This document shows, piece by piece, positions 18,896 to 27,170 of a stretch of DNA of 64,000 nucleotides; positions within the stretch are counted from its first letter, which is position 1, and each line of letters opens with the position of its first letter. A model generated the notes under the pieces. That model saw nothing but the letters and a program-made list of their open reading frames with translations, ran no database searches and was not told the DNA's origin. The DNA is from Bowdeniella nasicola (GTDB lineage: Bacteria > Actinomycetota > Actinomycetes > Actinomycetales > Actinomycetaceae). The stretch lies in contig JAUNVA010000003.1 in NCBI GenBank assembly GCA_030537895.1, positions 96,849 to 160,848 of the forward strand. Reading direction: 5' to 3'. The position numbers were made by a program, and so were the translations under genes.

Positions 18896-19765
18896 CTAGT
18901 TGATCGGATTCGGCGTGTAGGCGGCCAACACGTCCACGACGAGGACCATCGTGTCGCTGCCGTTCCCCTGGTCGGGGGGGACGACGAGCAGGACCCGGGT
19001 ACCGACACGCAGATCCAGGATGCCGGCCCGCACGCCCGCCATGGCATCGTCAAGGTCCACAGCCACGGGCTGGTGGGCACCCGTGGCATCGATCCGTTCC
19101 CCGCTCTCCCAGCGGGTCGAGGTAAACGTGAGGAAGACGCGCTGGCCCTCGCTCACCTGCGCGCCCTGTCCGTCAATCAGGGGTACCACGACGAGTTCGT
19201 CCGGTGGCGCGGCCTCACCCGCCGCGACCGCCTGATCCTGTCCCTCAACGGTCGTGAGGTCGACCGGAAGAGCGGGCTCGGCGACGACGGTGCCGTCCGC
19301 CACCGTCGAGAGGATATCGACGACGGTCACCATCGGCTGGGGGCGTCCCGCGACGTCGAGGCGTTCCACGAGCACGAGCCGGGACCCTTCGTGTTCCCCC
19401 ACCAGAGTCTGAGCGAGAGCCGAGCCAACACCCTCCTCATCGACCGTCACGAGGGTGGGCTCGCCCATCGCCTCGTGCTCGATATATTCGCCGCTCACGC
19501 CGTCGAACGTCGTGACGACCAGCAGGGCCTCATCGCCCTCGTGTAGCTCCCGCCCAAAGCCGTGAATCGCCGTGGTGACGGTGCGGCCGTTCGGCACGAG
19601 GTGGTCGGGGACCGAGACGGTGGGAACAGAACCCAGTGAGCCCTCCACGATGACGGTCTGAAGGCTCGGGGAGGTGTCGTCCGGCACCGCGGAGCTGCAG
19701 CCCGCCGCCAACGCAAGGAGCGCTGCGGCCGCTCGCGCGCGACGAATGCGCCCGCTCAACACCAC
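18896..19765 (-). CDS. Lipoprotein with two FKBP-like domains
   Basis: A 289-residue secreted lipoprotein. The N-terminal signal ends in lipobox LALAAGC (Cys near residue 23). Two FKBP-type peptidyl-prolyl isomerase-like domains follow, about 48-140 and 165-285. The second keeps VFLTFTSTRWESGERIDATG and GILDLRVGTRVLLVVPPDQG, which parallels the FKBP core; the first is more divergent. Several FKBP active-site aromatics are missing, so isomerase activity is uncertain and a chaperone role is possible. GTG 19765 lies ten bases inside pafA, so it is coupled to the pupylation operon, as FKBP genes often are in actinobacteria. Confidence 0.82.
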   Translation of the reverse strand: MVLSGRIRRARAAAALLALAAGCSSAVPDDTSPSLQTVIVEGSLGSVPTVSVPDHLVPNGRTVTTAIHGFGRELHEGDEALLVVTTFDGVSGEYIEHEAMGEPTLVTVDEEGVGSALAQTLVGEHEGSRLVLVERLDVAGRPQPMVTVVDILSTVADGTVVAEPALPVDLTTVEGQDQAVAAGEAAPPDELVVVPLIDGQGAQVSEGQRVFLTFTSTRWESGERIDATGAHQPVAVDLDDAMAGVRAGILDLRVGTRVLLVVPPDQGNGSDTMVLVVDVLAAYTPNPIN

Positions 19766-21138
19766 GGCACCTCCGGCAACTGGCGCGGCAGCTCGGCGAT
19801 GAGCTCATCGATCCGCGCGTCGCTCGTCGCGAAGGGATCCTCAAGACGAAGGGTCGGGTGGGTGCCGTCGTTCAGACGCACGTGCGTCCAATCGACCGTG
19901 TAGTCGCGCCGGTAGCGTTCCGCGGCCTTGAGGAAGCGGCCGCGCAGGTGCGCGCGGGTGGTTGCCGGCGGGTGGTCCATCGCGTGCGCCACCTGCTCGG
20001 GGGTGGTGAAACGGCGCAACATCCCGCGCTCTTCCATCGTGGCGGCGAGCCCCGCGTCGGTCACGTCGTGGTACGCGAGCATGAGCCGAGAGGCAAGTGC
20101 CGATTCCAGAGTCACTCCCCGGCGGGCCTGCGCATCGAGGAGCTTCTTTTTCACCACCCAGTCCAGTTCCGTCTCGACGGGGGTCCACTCGCCCGTCTCG
20201 ATAGCCGTCAACGCGCGATCCCACAGGTCAATCGCGTAGCGGTGTTCGCGCGTCTCGGCGACATCTGCGTCCACCACGGCGTCCAGGTAACGCCGCTGCA
20301 GGTGGGCCGCACTCATGGCCCCGCCGCCGACGACGTCAACGCGGACCTCACCGCCGATATCCTGACAGATCTCGCGGATTGCCCGCATCGGATCGACGAG
20401 CTCAATCCGGGGCAGGACCCCCCGTTCGGCAAGTCCGATCACAAGTTCGGTGAGCGCGATCTTCGCGAGAGTGGCCGCCTCACTCACGTTCGTATCTCCC
20501 ACGATCACGTGCAGGCGGCGGTAGCGCTCGGCATCCGCATGCGGCTCATCGCGCGTGTTGATGATGGGGCGCGAGCGTGTGGTCGCTGAACTGACGGCAT
20601 CCCACGTCTGGTCGGCGCGTTGGGAGAACCCGTAGGTCGCCCGTCCTCGCTTCAGTTTTAGGTATCCCGAGCCGACGACGATCTGTCGGCTCACAAAGTA
20701 GGGCACGAGCGAATCGACATCGCGACGGAAGTGGGGCGTGCGCCGCATGAGGTAGTTCTCATGGCAGCCGTAGGAGTTGCCACGAGAATCCGCATTGTTG
20801 CGGAACAGGTGGATCACGCCGGGGATCTCGCGTTCGGCGAGCGACTTGTTTGCGATGCGCGCGAGGTCGGCCATGAACGTGGAGCCGGCGCGGTCCTGCG
20901 CGAGGACGTCGGCGATCGTGTCGCACTCGGCGGTCGCGTATTCGGGATGCGATCCCACATCCAGGTAGAGGCGCCCGCCGTTTGGCAAAAACACGTTCGT
21001 GGAGCGTCCCCGCTCGCGGATCGGCGCGAACAGCTCGAGGGCGGCTGCTTCAGGAGTGATGGGCGGCTCCCCACCGACGCGCGAGGCGCACGTGAGCCCG
21101 TACTCGGTCTCAATCCCGTAGATACGACGGGATATCAC
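19756..21138 (-). CDS. pafA: Pup--protein ligase
   Basis: Attaches the C-terminal Glu of Pup to lysines of target proteins using ATP. The 460-residue protein starts RRIYGIETEYGLTCAS, carries the catalytic Asp in GGRLYLDVGSHPEYATAEC, RGNSYGCHENYLM, and the shared ligase/deamidase block SRPIINTRDEPHADAERYRR. Close to Dop in fold but without the extended Dop loop. GTG 21138 overlaps the pup stop as GTGA. In proteasome-bearing actinobacteria prcB and prcA usually sit between pup and pafA; here nothing intervenes. Confidence 0.97.
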   Translation of the reverse strand: MISRRIYGIETEYGLTCASRVGGEPPITPEAAALELFAPIRERGRSTNVFLPNGGRLYLDVGSHPEYATAECDTIADVLAQDRAGSTFMADLARIANKSLAEREIPGVIHLFRNNADSRGNSYGCHENYLMRRTPHFRRDVDSLVPYFVSRQIVVGSGYLKLKRGRATYGFSQRADQTWDAVSSATTRSRPIINTRDEPHADAERYRRLHVIVGDTNVSEAATLAKIALTELVIGLAERGVLPRIELVDPMRAIREICQDIGGEVRVDVVGGGAMSAAHLQRRYLDAVVDADVAETREHRYAIDLWDRALTAIETGEWTPVETELDWVVKKKLLDAQARRGVTLESALASRLMLAYHDVTDAGLAATMEERGMLRRFTTPEQVAHAMDHPPATTRAHLRGRFLKAAERYRRDYTVDWTHVRLNDGTHPTLRLEDPFATSDARIDELIAELPRQLPEVPWC

Positions 21139-21314
21139 TGTCCGCCCTTCTGCACGAAGCCCGCCACGAAGGACTCGGCGTTCTCCTCCAGTACCTCATC
21201 GATCTCGTCGAGCAGATCATCCACCGAGGAGGTCTGTGCCCCGGTGGCGACCTCCACTTCCTCTTCTTCCAGCGACGACGTTTTCGTACGCGGTTGTACG
21301 TGTTCGCGACGCAT
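21135..21314 (-). CDS. pup: Prokaryotic ubiquitin-like protein Pup
   Basis: A 59-residue disordered modifier. It begins MRREHVQPRT, has an acidic middle (SSLEEEEVEV), a helix-forming DDLLDEIDEVLEENAESFV that docks on the ARC coiled coil, and ends VQKGGQ. The terminal Gln means Dop must deamidate it to Glu before PafA can conjugate it. ATG 21314 overlaps the dop stop (TAATG), giving tight coupling. A longer in-frame reading upstream runs through dop and is not needed. Confidence 0.96.
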   Translation of the reverse strand: MRREHVQPRTKTSSLEEEEVEVATGAQTSSVDDLLDEIDEVLEENAESFVAGFVQKGGQ

Positions 21315-22858
21315 TACCCCTCCAAGGCTTCCAGTGCCGCAGACAATCCCGACTCGAGGAGGTCGCGGCTGGCGTTCTTTTCCCCACCGTACGGGTCCGG
21401 CAGGTGGATGCGCATCTGGCCACTGCCATCTGGATGGTCCACGACGAGGGAAGCCCACGATGCGGACCGGACGGCCTGCGGGAAGCGACGGATCATCTCG
21501 CCGCGTAGGTAGGCACGGGTGGTGGCGGGTGGCTCGCAGACGGCGCGTTCGACGTCGGTCTCGCTCACCAGTCGGCGCACTCGACCGGCCCGGTCCAGGG
21601 CGGCCACGAGGGATCGGCGTGGATCCAGGTTGGACCACTGCAGGTCCGCCGCCCGGATCTTCGGATGGTCCCAGCTGAGGTTCCCCCGCTCGATCATCCG
21701 CCCATACAGTTCGCGCTTGGCCACCCATTCGACTCGATCCGCACAATCTGCCGGGTTGGTCGCGAGGTCGTCGAGTACCTTAGACCAGGTGTCCATCACG
21801 CGACCGCTCTCCTCATCCCACACACCATCGGCCTCGAGGGCATGACCGATGTGATCGCGGAACAGCCGTTGGATATCGAGGGCGGTTGCGCGCCCGGAGG
21901 CCACGGAGAGGGGATGATCGAACGGTTCGCGCGAGACACCCCAGGCATCGACGACCGGAGCGCTCAGCGTGAGCGCGTCCAAGTCGAGGGGCAGCTGTTG
22001 GCGTTCGAGCAGCCACAGCACGAGCGAGGTGACCCCGAGCTTCAGGTAGGTCGACACGTCGAACGTGTTCGCGTCCCCCACGATCACGTGCAGACGCCGC
22101 CAGCGTCGCGCATCAGCGTGCGGTTCGTCGCGCGTGTTGATGATGGGACGGTTGAAGGTGGTCTGCAGTCCTACCTCGCTCTCGAGATAGTCGGCCCGCT
22201 GGGAGATCTGAAAGCCCGGCTCTTCACTGGCCTGGCCAAGGCCCACACGGCCCGCGCCACAGATGAGCGGGCGGGTCACGAGGAACGTGGTGAGATGCTG
22301 GACGATATCGCCAAACGGCAGATGCCGATCGATGAGGTAGTTCTCGTGGGTGCCGTAGCTCGCCCCCTTGCCGTCGACGTTGTTCTTGTAGACCTCGATG
22401 GATCGGCCTAAGTCGGCGAGCCGGGCAAGGGATCGACGCACGATACTGTCACCGGCCCGGTCGTAGATGAGCGCCGCGAGCGGATCACTCACCTCAGGTC
22501 CGGAGTACTCGGGGTGGGCGTGGTCCACATACAGGCGTGCCCCATTCGTGAGCACCGCATTGCGGGCGCCCGCTCGCTGGGCTGGATCCATGACCCGCGT
22601 CGCGCGCAAGCCGCGGCCCGAAGGAGCGGCCCGGTCGGGATCGTCGGTGAGCATGGAAGGGTCCGCGGCGGCGCGTGACAGACGGTAACCGCGCGCGTCG
22701 GCCAGCGGATCCTCCCCCGCATAGTCCCACGGGACGTGCGGGTGGGCGTCCGCGTAGCCGGCGACGACGGCGTTCGATAGCTCGATCACGTTCGCATACT
22801 GGCCGGGCTCAGCGACGCCGTATTCGGTTTCGATGCCCATCGGGCGGATGACTGACAT
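21314..22858 (-). CDS. dop: Pup deamidase/depupylase
   Basis: Deamidates the Pup C-terminal Gln and removes Pup from conjugates. The 514-residue protein starts SVIRPMGIETEYGVAEPGQY. The conserved Asp lies in GARLYVDHAHPEYSGPEV, followed by GASYGTHENYLIDRH and RPIINTRDEPHADARRWRR. A Dop-specific insertion of about 40 residues (around 40-85, ADAHPHVPWDYAGEDP onward) separates it from PafA. It lies between arc (eight-base gap) and pup (one-base overlap). Confidence 0.97.
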   Translation of the reverse strand: MSVIRPMGIETEYGVAEPGQYANVIELSNAVVAGYADAHPHVPWDYAGEDPLADARGYRLSRAAADPSMLTDDPDRAAPSGRGLRATRVMDPAQRAGARNAVLTNGARLYVDHAHPEYSGPEVSDPLAALIYDRAGDSIVRRSLARLADLGRSIEVYKNNVDGKGASYGTHENYLIDRHLPFGDIVQHLTTFLVTRPLICGAGRVGLGQASEEPGFQISQRADYLESEVGLQTTFNRPIINTRDEPHADARRWRRLHVIVGDANTFDVSTYLKLGVTSLVLWLLERQQLPLDLDALTLSAPVVDAWGVSREPFDHPLSVASGRATALDIQRLFRDHIGHALEADGVWDEESGRVMDTWSKVLDDLATNPADCADRVEWVAKRELYGRMIERGNLSWDHPKIRAADLQWSNLDPRRSLVAALDRAGRVRRLVSETDVERAVCEPPATTRAYLRGEMIRRFPQAVRSASWASLVVDHPDGSGQMRIHLPDPYGGEKNASRDLLESGLSAALEALEG

Positions 22859-22865
22859 GATCCTC

Positions 22866-24419
22866 CTAAGCGATGGGTTGCACGTCGGTCACGCGCTGCC
22901 CTGACCGGCCGAGGATACGGGCCCATTCCTCCGGGTCGGTGCTCGCTCGCAGGTTCTCGTGCTCGCGCATTTCCTGGTCGATGGCGGCGTTCATGTGCCG
23001 GGTCCGAATGCCCCGCTGACCGCTGGACAAGAAGTCCTTCACCGCCGCCTTCTTGACGCGATCGACGACATTCGCGATGAGCGCGCCGGAAACGAAATCA
23101 CGGAAGTAGAGCACGTGCGCGGAGCCGTCGGCAAACGTGACACGGAAGAGGCGCGCCGAGTCGTCGTCAGCAAACAGACGGGAGACCGCCACCTCGGTCA
23201 GGTGCGTGATCATGCCGGCGACTCCGCCGTACACGGCGACCTCGTCCTCGTGATAGGGCAGTGCCTCGGTGAGGTATTTGCTGAAGATATCGGCAGTTCC
23301 GTTCGCGTCGGGCCGCTGCACGCGGATTTTCACGTCAAGCCGGCCGGGTCGCAAGATCGCCGGATCGATCATGTCCTCACGGTTCGACGCGCCTATTACG
23401 ACGACGTTGTCCAGTTGCTCGACGCCATCGATCTCCGCGAGCAATTGCGGCACAATCGTCGTTTCCACATCCGAGGAGATGCCGGAACCGCGCGTACGGA
23501 AAAGCGATTCCATCTCGTCGAAGAACACGACCACGGGCATGCCGAGGGCCGCCTTTTCGCGGGCTCGAGCGAAGATCACGCGAATGTGACGTTCGGTTTC
23601 GCCCACGTACTTATCGAGGAGCTCGGGGCCCTTGATGTTCAGGAAGTAGGCCTTCTGTCCGCGGTCCGTGGACGAGCGTGAGAGCGAAGTCGCCACGGCT
23701 TTCGCGATGAGTGTTTTACCACATCCGGGTGGTCCGTAAAGTAGGACCCCCTTCGGGGGACGCAGCTCATGGTCGCGGTAGGCCTGCGGGTGGGCGAACG
23801 GCAGCTCAATCGCGTCGCGGATTTCAATGATCTGCTCGTTCAAACCTCCGATAGCGCTGTACTCGACATTGGGTTCTTCTTCGAGCAACAGATCGTCCAG
23901 CTCGGACAGTTGCACCACCTCGAGCGCGGTGAAGGATCGCAGGTCGACGAGTAGCACGTCACCGATCCGGATGCGCGTATCCGTGAGCCCGCCCGCCTTC
24001 TCGAGGACGACGGCCTCTCCGGAGCGATCTCCGACGACGATCCTGCCGTCGTCGAGCAGTTCCTTGACGTAGGCGAGGGTGCCGGTGCGCTGGGGATCCG
24101 CGACGGCGATCACCAGCTGATGTTCGTTCATCCGCACAAGCTGACCGCGTTTCAGAGCCCCGAGCGGCAGGTTTGGAGCGACGGGGACGCGCAGGCGCCG
24201 CCCTCCGACCGCGACGTCGGCCTCCCGTGCGGCCATGTCACCGCTCAGGAAGACGGCGTAGCTGCCCGGGGCGCGCGTCAGCGCATCGATCTGTTCTTGG
24301 AGCTCTTCCAGGCGTCGTCGGGCCGTCGCCAACGCGGCGGACAGGCGCTCATTCTTCCCGTTCAGGGAGACAAGTTCCTGCCGCAACTGGGCAGCGTCCG
24401 ATTCAGCGTGGGATACCAC
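22866..24419 (-). CDS. arc: AAA+ ATPase ARC (Mpa homologue)
   Basis: Ring-forming unfoldase that recognises Pup through its N-terminal coiled coil. Order in the 517 residues: coiled coil (about 5-48), tandem OB domains (about 50-190), AAA+ module with Walker A LYGPPGCGKTLIAKAVA, Walker B VVVFFDEMESLF and sensor VIGASNREDMIDPAILRPGR. The C-terminus is RVTDVQPIA: it lacks the Tyr-containing tail (QYL in Mpa) that docks on the 20S proteasome. GTG 24419 is preferred because GGAGG lies five bases upstream; an ATG at 24431 would put that ribosome site inside the gene. Heads the pup operon. Confidence 0.96.
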   Translation of the reverse strand: MVSHAESDAAQLRQELVSLNGKNERLSAALATARRRLEELQEQIDALTRAPGSYAVFLSGDMAAREADVAVGGRRLRVPVAPNLPLGALKRGQLVRMNEHQLVIAVADPQRTGTLAYVKELLDDGRIVVGDRSGEAVVLEKAGGLTDTRIRIGDVLLVDLRSFTALEVVQLSELDDLLLEEEPNVEYSAIGGLNEQIIEIRDAIELPFAHPQAYRDHELRPPKGVLLYGPPGCGKTLIAKAVATSLSRSSTDRGQKAYFLNIKGPELLDKYVGETERHIRVIFARAREKAALGMPVVVFFDEMESLFRTRGSGISSDVETTIVPQLLAEIDGVEQLDNVVVIGASNREDMIDPAILRPGRLDVKIRVQRPDANGTADIFSKYLTEALPYHEDEVAVYGGVAGMITHLTEVAVSRLFADDDSARLFRVTFADGSAHVLYFRDFVSGALIANVVDRVKKAAVKDFLSSGQRGIRTRHMNAAIDQEMREHENLRASTDPEEWARILGRSGQRVTDVQPIA

Positions 24420-24522
24420 GAGCCCCTCCATATCGATGCGTGAGCCAACACCTCTAGTGTCCCATGATTACGGCGTTTTGCAGCTCCGCGCGCCACATTC
24501 CGGCGGCTCGTGTCGGGGGCGG

Positions 24523-25587
24523 CTAGTCACGCGTGTCCGATGATTCGCCCGTGCCTGACGACTCCTCCGCGTCCGGAGTCGCCGAGCCATCCTGTTGCGC
24601 GCGCAGCGAGGCAATGAACGCGGCCCGGTTGTGAAGGTCGCGACGCACCCGTCGGATCTTACGCTCGGAGACGGGCCGTTCGCCCAATGCCTCGGGGCCC
24701 CAGACGCTCTCCCCCGCGTAGGCACCTTTCGCGGGTCGACGCGAGCGCCGAGGCGGAACGGTTCCGGGAGCGAGCCTGCGGGCAGAGGCGAGAAACCCGG
24801 TATGCCCCACCATCCGGTGATCGGGCCGGACTGCGAGACCTTCGAGGTGCCAGGTACGCTGCATGGTCTCCCAGGCTCGTGGCTCCGTGAACGCCTCGCT
24901 ATCGCGCAGCTCTTCAACGAAGCGCGACAGCTGCGTCGTCGTCGCCACGTAGGCGAGGATCAGGCCGCCGGGGATGAGCGCGTGGCAGGCCGCTTCGATG
25001 TTCTCCCAGGGCGCCAGCATGTCGAGAATGACGCGGTCCACGCTCGCAGCCTGTTCGCTCATCAGGACGTCGGCCAGCTCCCCGATGCGCACGTCCCAGG
25101 CGGGATGACGAGCCCCGAACCACCCGTCCACATTCAGCATCGCGATCTCCGCGAATTCGGGACGGCGTTCCACCGAGATGAGATGCCCCTCCGGGCCGAG
25201 TGCACGCAGCAGCGACATCGACAGCGCTCCCGATCCCACGCCGGCTTCCACAACCCGGGCGCCGGGGTAGATATCGGCCCATCCGACGATCTGGGCGGCA
25301 TCCTTCGGATAGATCACGGCCGCGCCGCGAGGCATGCCGAGCACATAGTCGGACAGGAGAGGACGCAGCACGAGGAAGTCGTGGCCGGTGGAGGTTCTCA
25401 CGACGCTCCCATCCTCACAGCCGATGATCTCGTCGTGACGGAAGGTTCCGCGGTGGGAGTGGAAGAGCCCGTCGTCGTGCAGCACGATGGTGTGCATCTT
25501 GCCCTTGTAATCCGTCAGCTGCACGCGTTCCCCAGCCCGAATGGGGCCTCGCCTACCCGCCATGTCCAATTCGTCGTTATTCGTCAC
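24523..25587 (-). CDS. trmI: tRNA (adenine-N1)-methyltransferase TrmI
   Basis: Methylates A58 of tRNA using S-adenosylmethionine, as a tetramer. The 354-residue protein has an N-terminal OB-like part with RGPIRAGERVQLTDYKGKMH, then the SAM motif ARVVEAGVGSGALSMSLLRA, ISVERRPEFAEIA and VDRVILDMLAPWENIEA. It ends in an unusually charged, Ser/Asp-rich tail of about 80 residues. GTG 25587 has TAGCGT eight bases upstream; ATG 25563 is an alternative start. It precedes arc, the usual actinobacterial order, separated by about 100 bases that probably hold the arc promoter. Confidence 0.93.
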   Translation of the reverse strand: MTNNDELDMAGRRGPIRAGERVQLTDYKGKMHTIVLHDDGLFHSHRGTFRHDEIIGCEDGSVVRTSTGHDFLVLRPLLSDYVLGMPRGAAVIYPKDAAQIVGWADIYPGARVVEAGVGSGALSMSLLRALGPEGHLISVERRPEFAEIAMLNVDGWFGARHPAWDVRIGELADVLMSEQAASVDRVILDMLAPWENIEAACHALIPGGLILAYVATTTQLSRFVEELRDSEAFTEPRAWETMQRTWHLEGLAVRPDHRMVGHTGFLASARRLAPGTVPPRRSRRPAKGAYAGESVWGPEALGERPVSERKIRRVRRDLHNRAAFIASLRAQQDGSATPDAEESSGTGESSDTRD

Positions 25588-25672
25588 ACCGCCCCACGCT
25601 ACCGGACGTCGAGACCTCGATCGCCTGGGGGTAAGTCACGGCACGGCGTCGCGGCGGCGTTAGGGTGGGGCC

Positions 25673-26560
25673 ATGGCCCGATCCGCCCTCTCTCCCTCCC
25701 GCACGAAGGACTTCCTGCAGTGCCCCCTCCTATTCCGCTACCGGACGGTCGACCGGATCCCCGAGCCGCCGTCCCCCGCCGCGGCGAAGGGCACGCTGGT
25801 GCACGCCGTGCTCGAAAAGCTCTATGACGCTCCCGCACCCGAGCGGACCGTGGAGTACGCCGTCGGCCTCCTTCCTGCCCAATGGGAGAAGCTGCGCGGC
25901 CGCAACCGCCAGATCGAGGCTCTGTTCGACACGCCCGCAGAACTCGCGACGTGGCTCGGCGAGGCGCGTGCCCTGGTGGAGAACTACTTTCGGATCGAAC
26001 GTCCCGAAAACCTGAACCCGGCGGCTCGGGAGCGTTTCGTTGAGGTGGAGCTATCCTCCGGGATCCTGCTACGCGGCTTTATGGACCGGGTCGATGTTGC
26101 CCCAAACGGGGCGGTACGCATCGTGGACTACAAGACGGGCAAATCTCCGCGACCGCGCTACGTGGACGAAGCGCTCTTTCAGATGCGTTTCTACGCGCTT
26201 ATGGCGTGGCGCCTGTCCGGTGCCATCCCCGCGCGCCTGCAGCTCGTCTACCTATCCGATGGCAGGATCCTCACCCTGGATCCAACGGAAGAGGATCTTC
26301 TCGCAATGGAAGAAGAGATTCTCGCGATCTGGGAGCGGATCGAGGAGGCGGCTCACCGTGAGGACTTTCCGCCCCGCAAGACCCCACTGTGCCCGTGGTG
26401 TTCCTTCCAGCAGCTGTGCCCCGAGTTCGGTGGCCAGATCCTCCCGATCCCCGTCGGTGGTATCGACCGGCTACTGAAGACGCGCGCGACGCCCAGTGCT
26501 AGCGCCGCACCAACCACCGACGGTGCAGGTCACGCAGATCCTCCACACGCAGCGAACTGA
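25673..26560 (+). CDS. RecB-family (Cas4-like) PD-(D/E)XK exonuclease
   Basis: A 295-residue nuclease-domain protein found as a single gene in actinobacteria. It starts LSPSRTKDFLQCPLLFRYR and holds the active-site block GFMDRVDVAPNG..VRIVDYKTGK (Asp, then Asp-x-Lys). Four cysteines, one near residue 17 and three in CPWCSFQQLC near 245, can hold an iron-sulfur cluster as in Cas4 and AddB. There is no helicase domain and no CRISPR array nearby. TAGGGT (25661-25666) six bases before ATG suggests leaderless expression. Its last 62 bases overlap the HAD phosphatase gene on the other strand. Confidence 0.88.
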   Translation: MARSALSPSRTKDFLQCPLLFRYRTVDRIPEPPSPAAAKGTLVHAVLEKLYDAPAPERTVEYAVGLLPAQWEKLRGRNRQIEALFDTPAELATWLGEARALVENYFRIERPENLNPAARERFVEVELSSGILLRGFMDRVDVAPNGAVRIVDYKTGKSPRPRYVDEALFQMRFYALMAWRLSGAIPARLQLVYLSDGRILTLDPTEEDLLAMEEEILAIWERIEEAAHREDFPPRKTPLCPWCSFQQLCPEFGGQILPIPVGGIDRLLKTRATPSASAAPTTDGAGHADPPHAAN

Positions 26561-27170
26561 GGTCGGTGACGACGCCTGCCACAGCGTACCCGTGAGCACG
26601 TCCCGCACAGGCGAGCGTGCATAAGCCAGCCGAAGTCGCGGCGGCGATCCCGACGGCCGAGTCTTCCAGGGCGAGGACACTGTCGGGGGTCTCACCGATC
26701 AAGTCAAGGGCACGCCGGTAGGCTTCTGGGTCCGGTTTCGGCACGCCGACCTCACGTCCGGTGATCGCACCGGTGAAGGCCGGCAGATGCCGTTGGAGGG
26801 CATCTACGTAGGAGCCGCTCGCCGACGTAACGAGCACCTGAGTGAGGCCGGCGAGGCGCGCCTGTTCGATTAGGTCGGGCACGCCAGGGCGGAACGGCAC
26901 ACCGCCGCGCATGAACCGCTGCGCGAGTCGCGCACTCAGTTCCCTAATGATTTCCGTATCGGTACCGCGAATGGTCGACCGGTCCCGCAGCCGACGTGCC
27001 GTGACCTCAAGTGGATGGCCGATACAGGCCTGTGAATCGGACTCATGCCAGGTGCCCCCGTGTGCGCGGGCGAGTTCGACCTCGACCGCGTGCCAGGCGG
27101 GGCCGGAGTCCACCACGGTGCCGTCCAGGTCCCACGCAAGGGCGCGAAGACGTGGTGGGCGCACACTCAC
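26499..27170 (-). CDS. HAD-superfamily sugar-phosphatase-like hydrolase
   Basis: A 223-residue HAD hydrolase of the beta-phosphoglucomutase/phosphatase type. The nucleophile motif is LAWDLDGTVVDSGPAW, motif II is VLVTSASG, motif III Lys in GVPKPDPEAYRRAL and the acidic motif IV LALEDSAVGIAAA. I place the start at GTG 27170, which overlaps the mshC stop as GTGA, implying coupling to mshC; the longer frame would intrude into mshC. In other actinobacteria a HAD gene commonly follows mshC. Substrate unknown. Confidence 0.88.
   Translation of the reverse strand: MSVRPPRLRALAWDLDGTVVDSGPAWHAVEVELARAHGGTWHESDSQACIGHPLEVTARRLRDRSTIRGTDTEIIRELSARLAQRFMRGGVPFRPGVPDLIEQARLAGLTQVLVTSASGSYVDALQRHLPAFTGAITGREVGVPKPDPEAYRRALDLIGETPDSVLALEDSAVGIAAATSAGLCTLACAGRAHGYAVAGVVTDLSSLRVEDLRDLHRRWLVRR

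Noticed and set aside
26499..27170. Haloacid dehalogenase gene as part of a defence system with the RecB-like nuclease
   Set aside because: The HAD gene overlaps mshC as in other actinobacteria; the nuclease is a single housekeeping-type gene. No defence signature.
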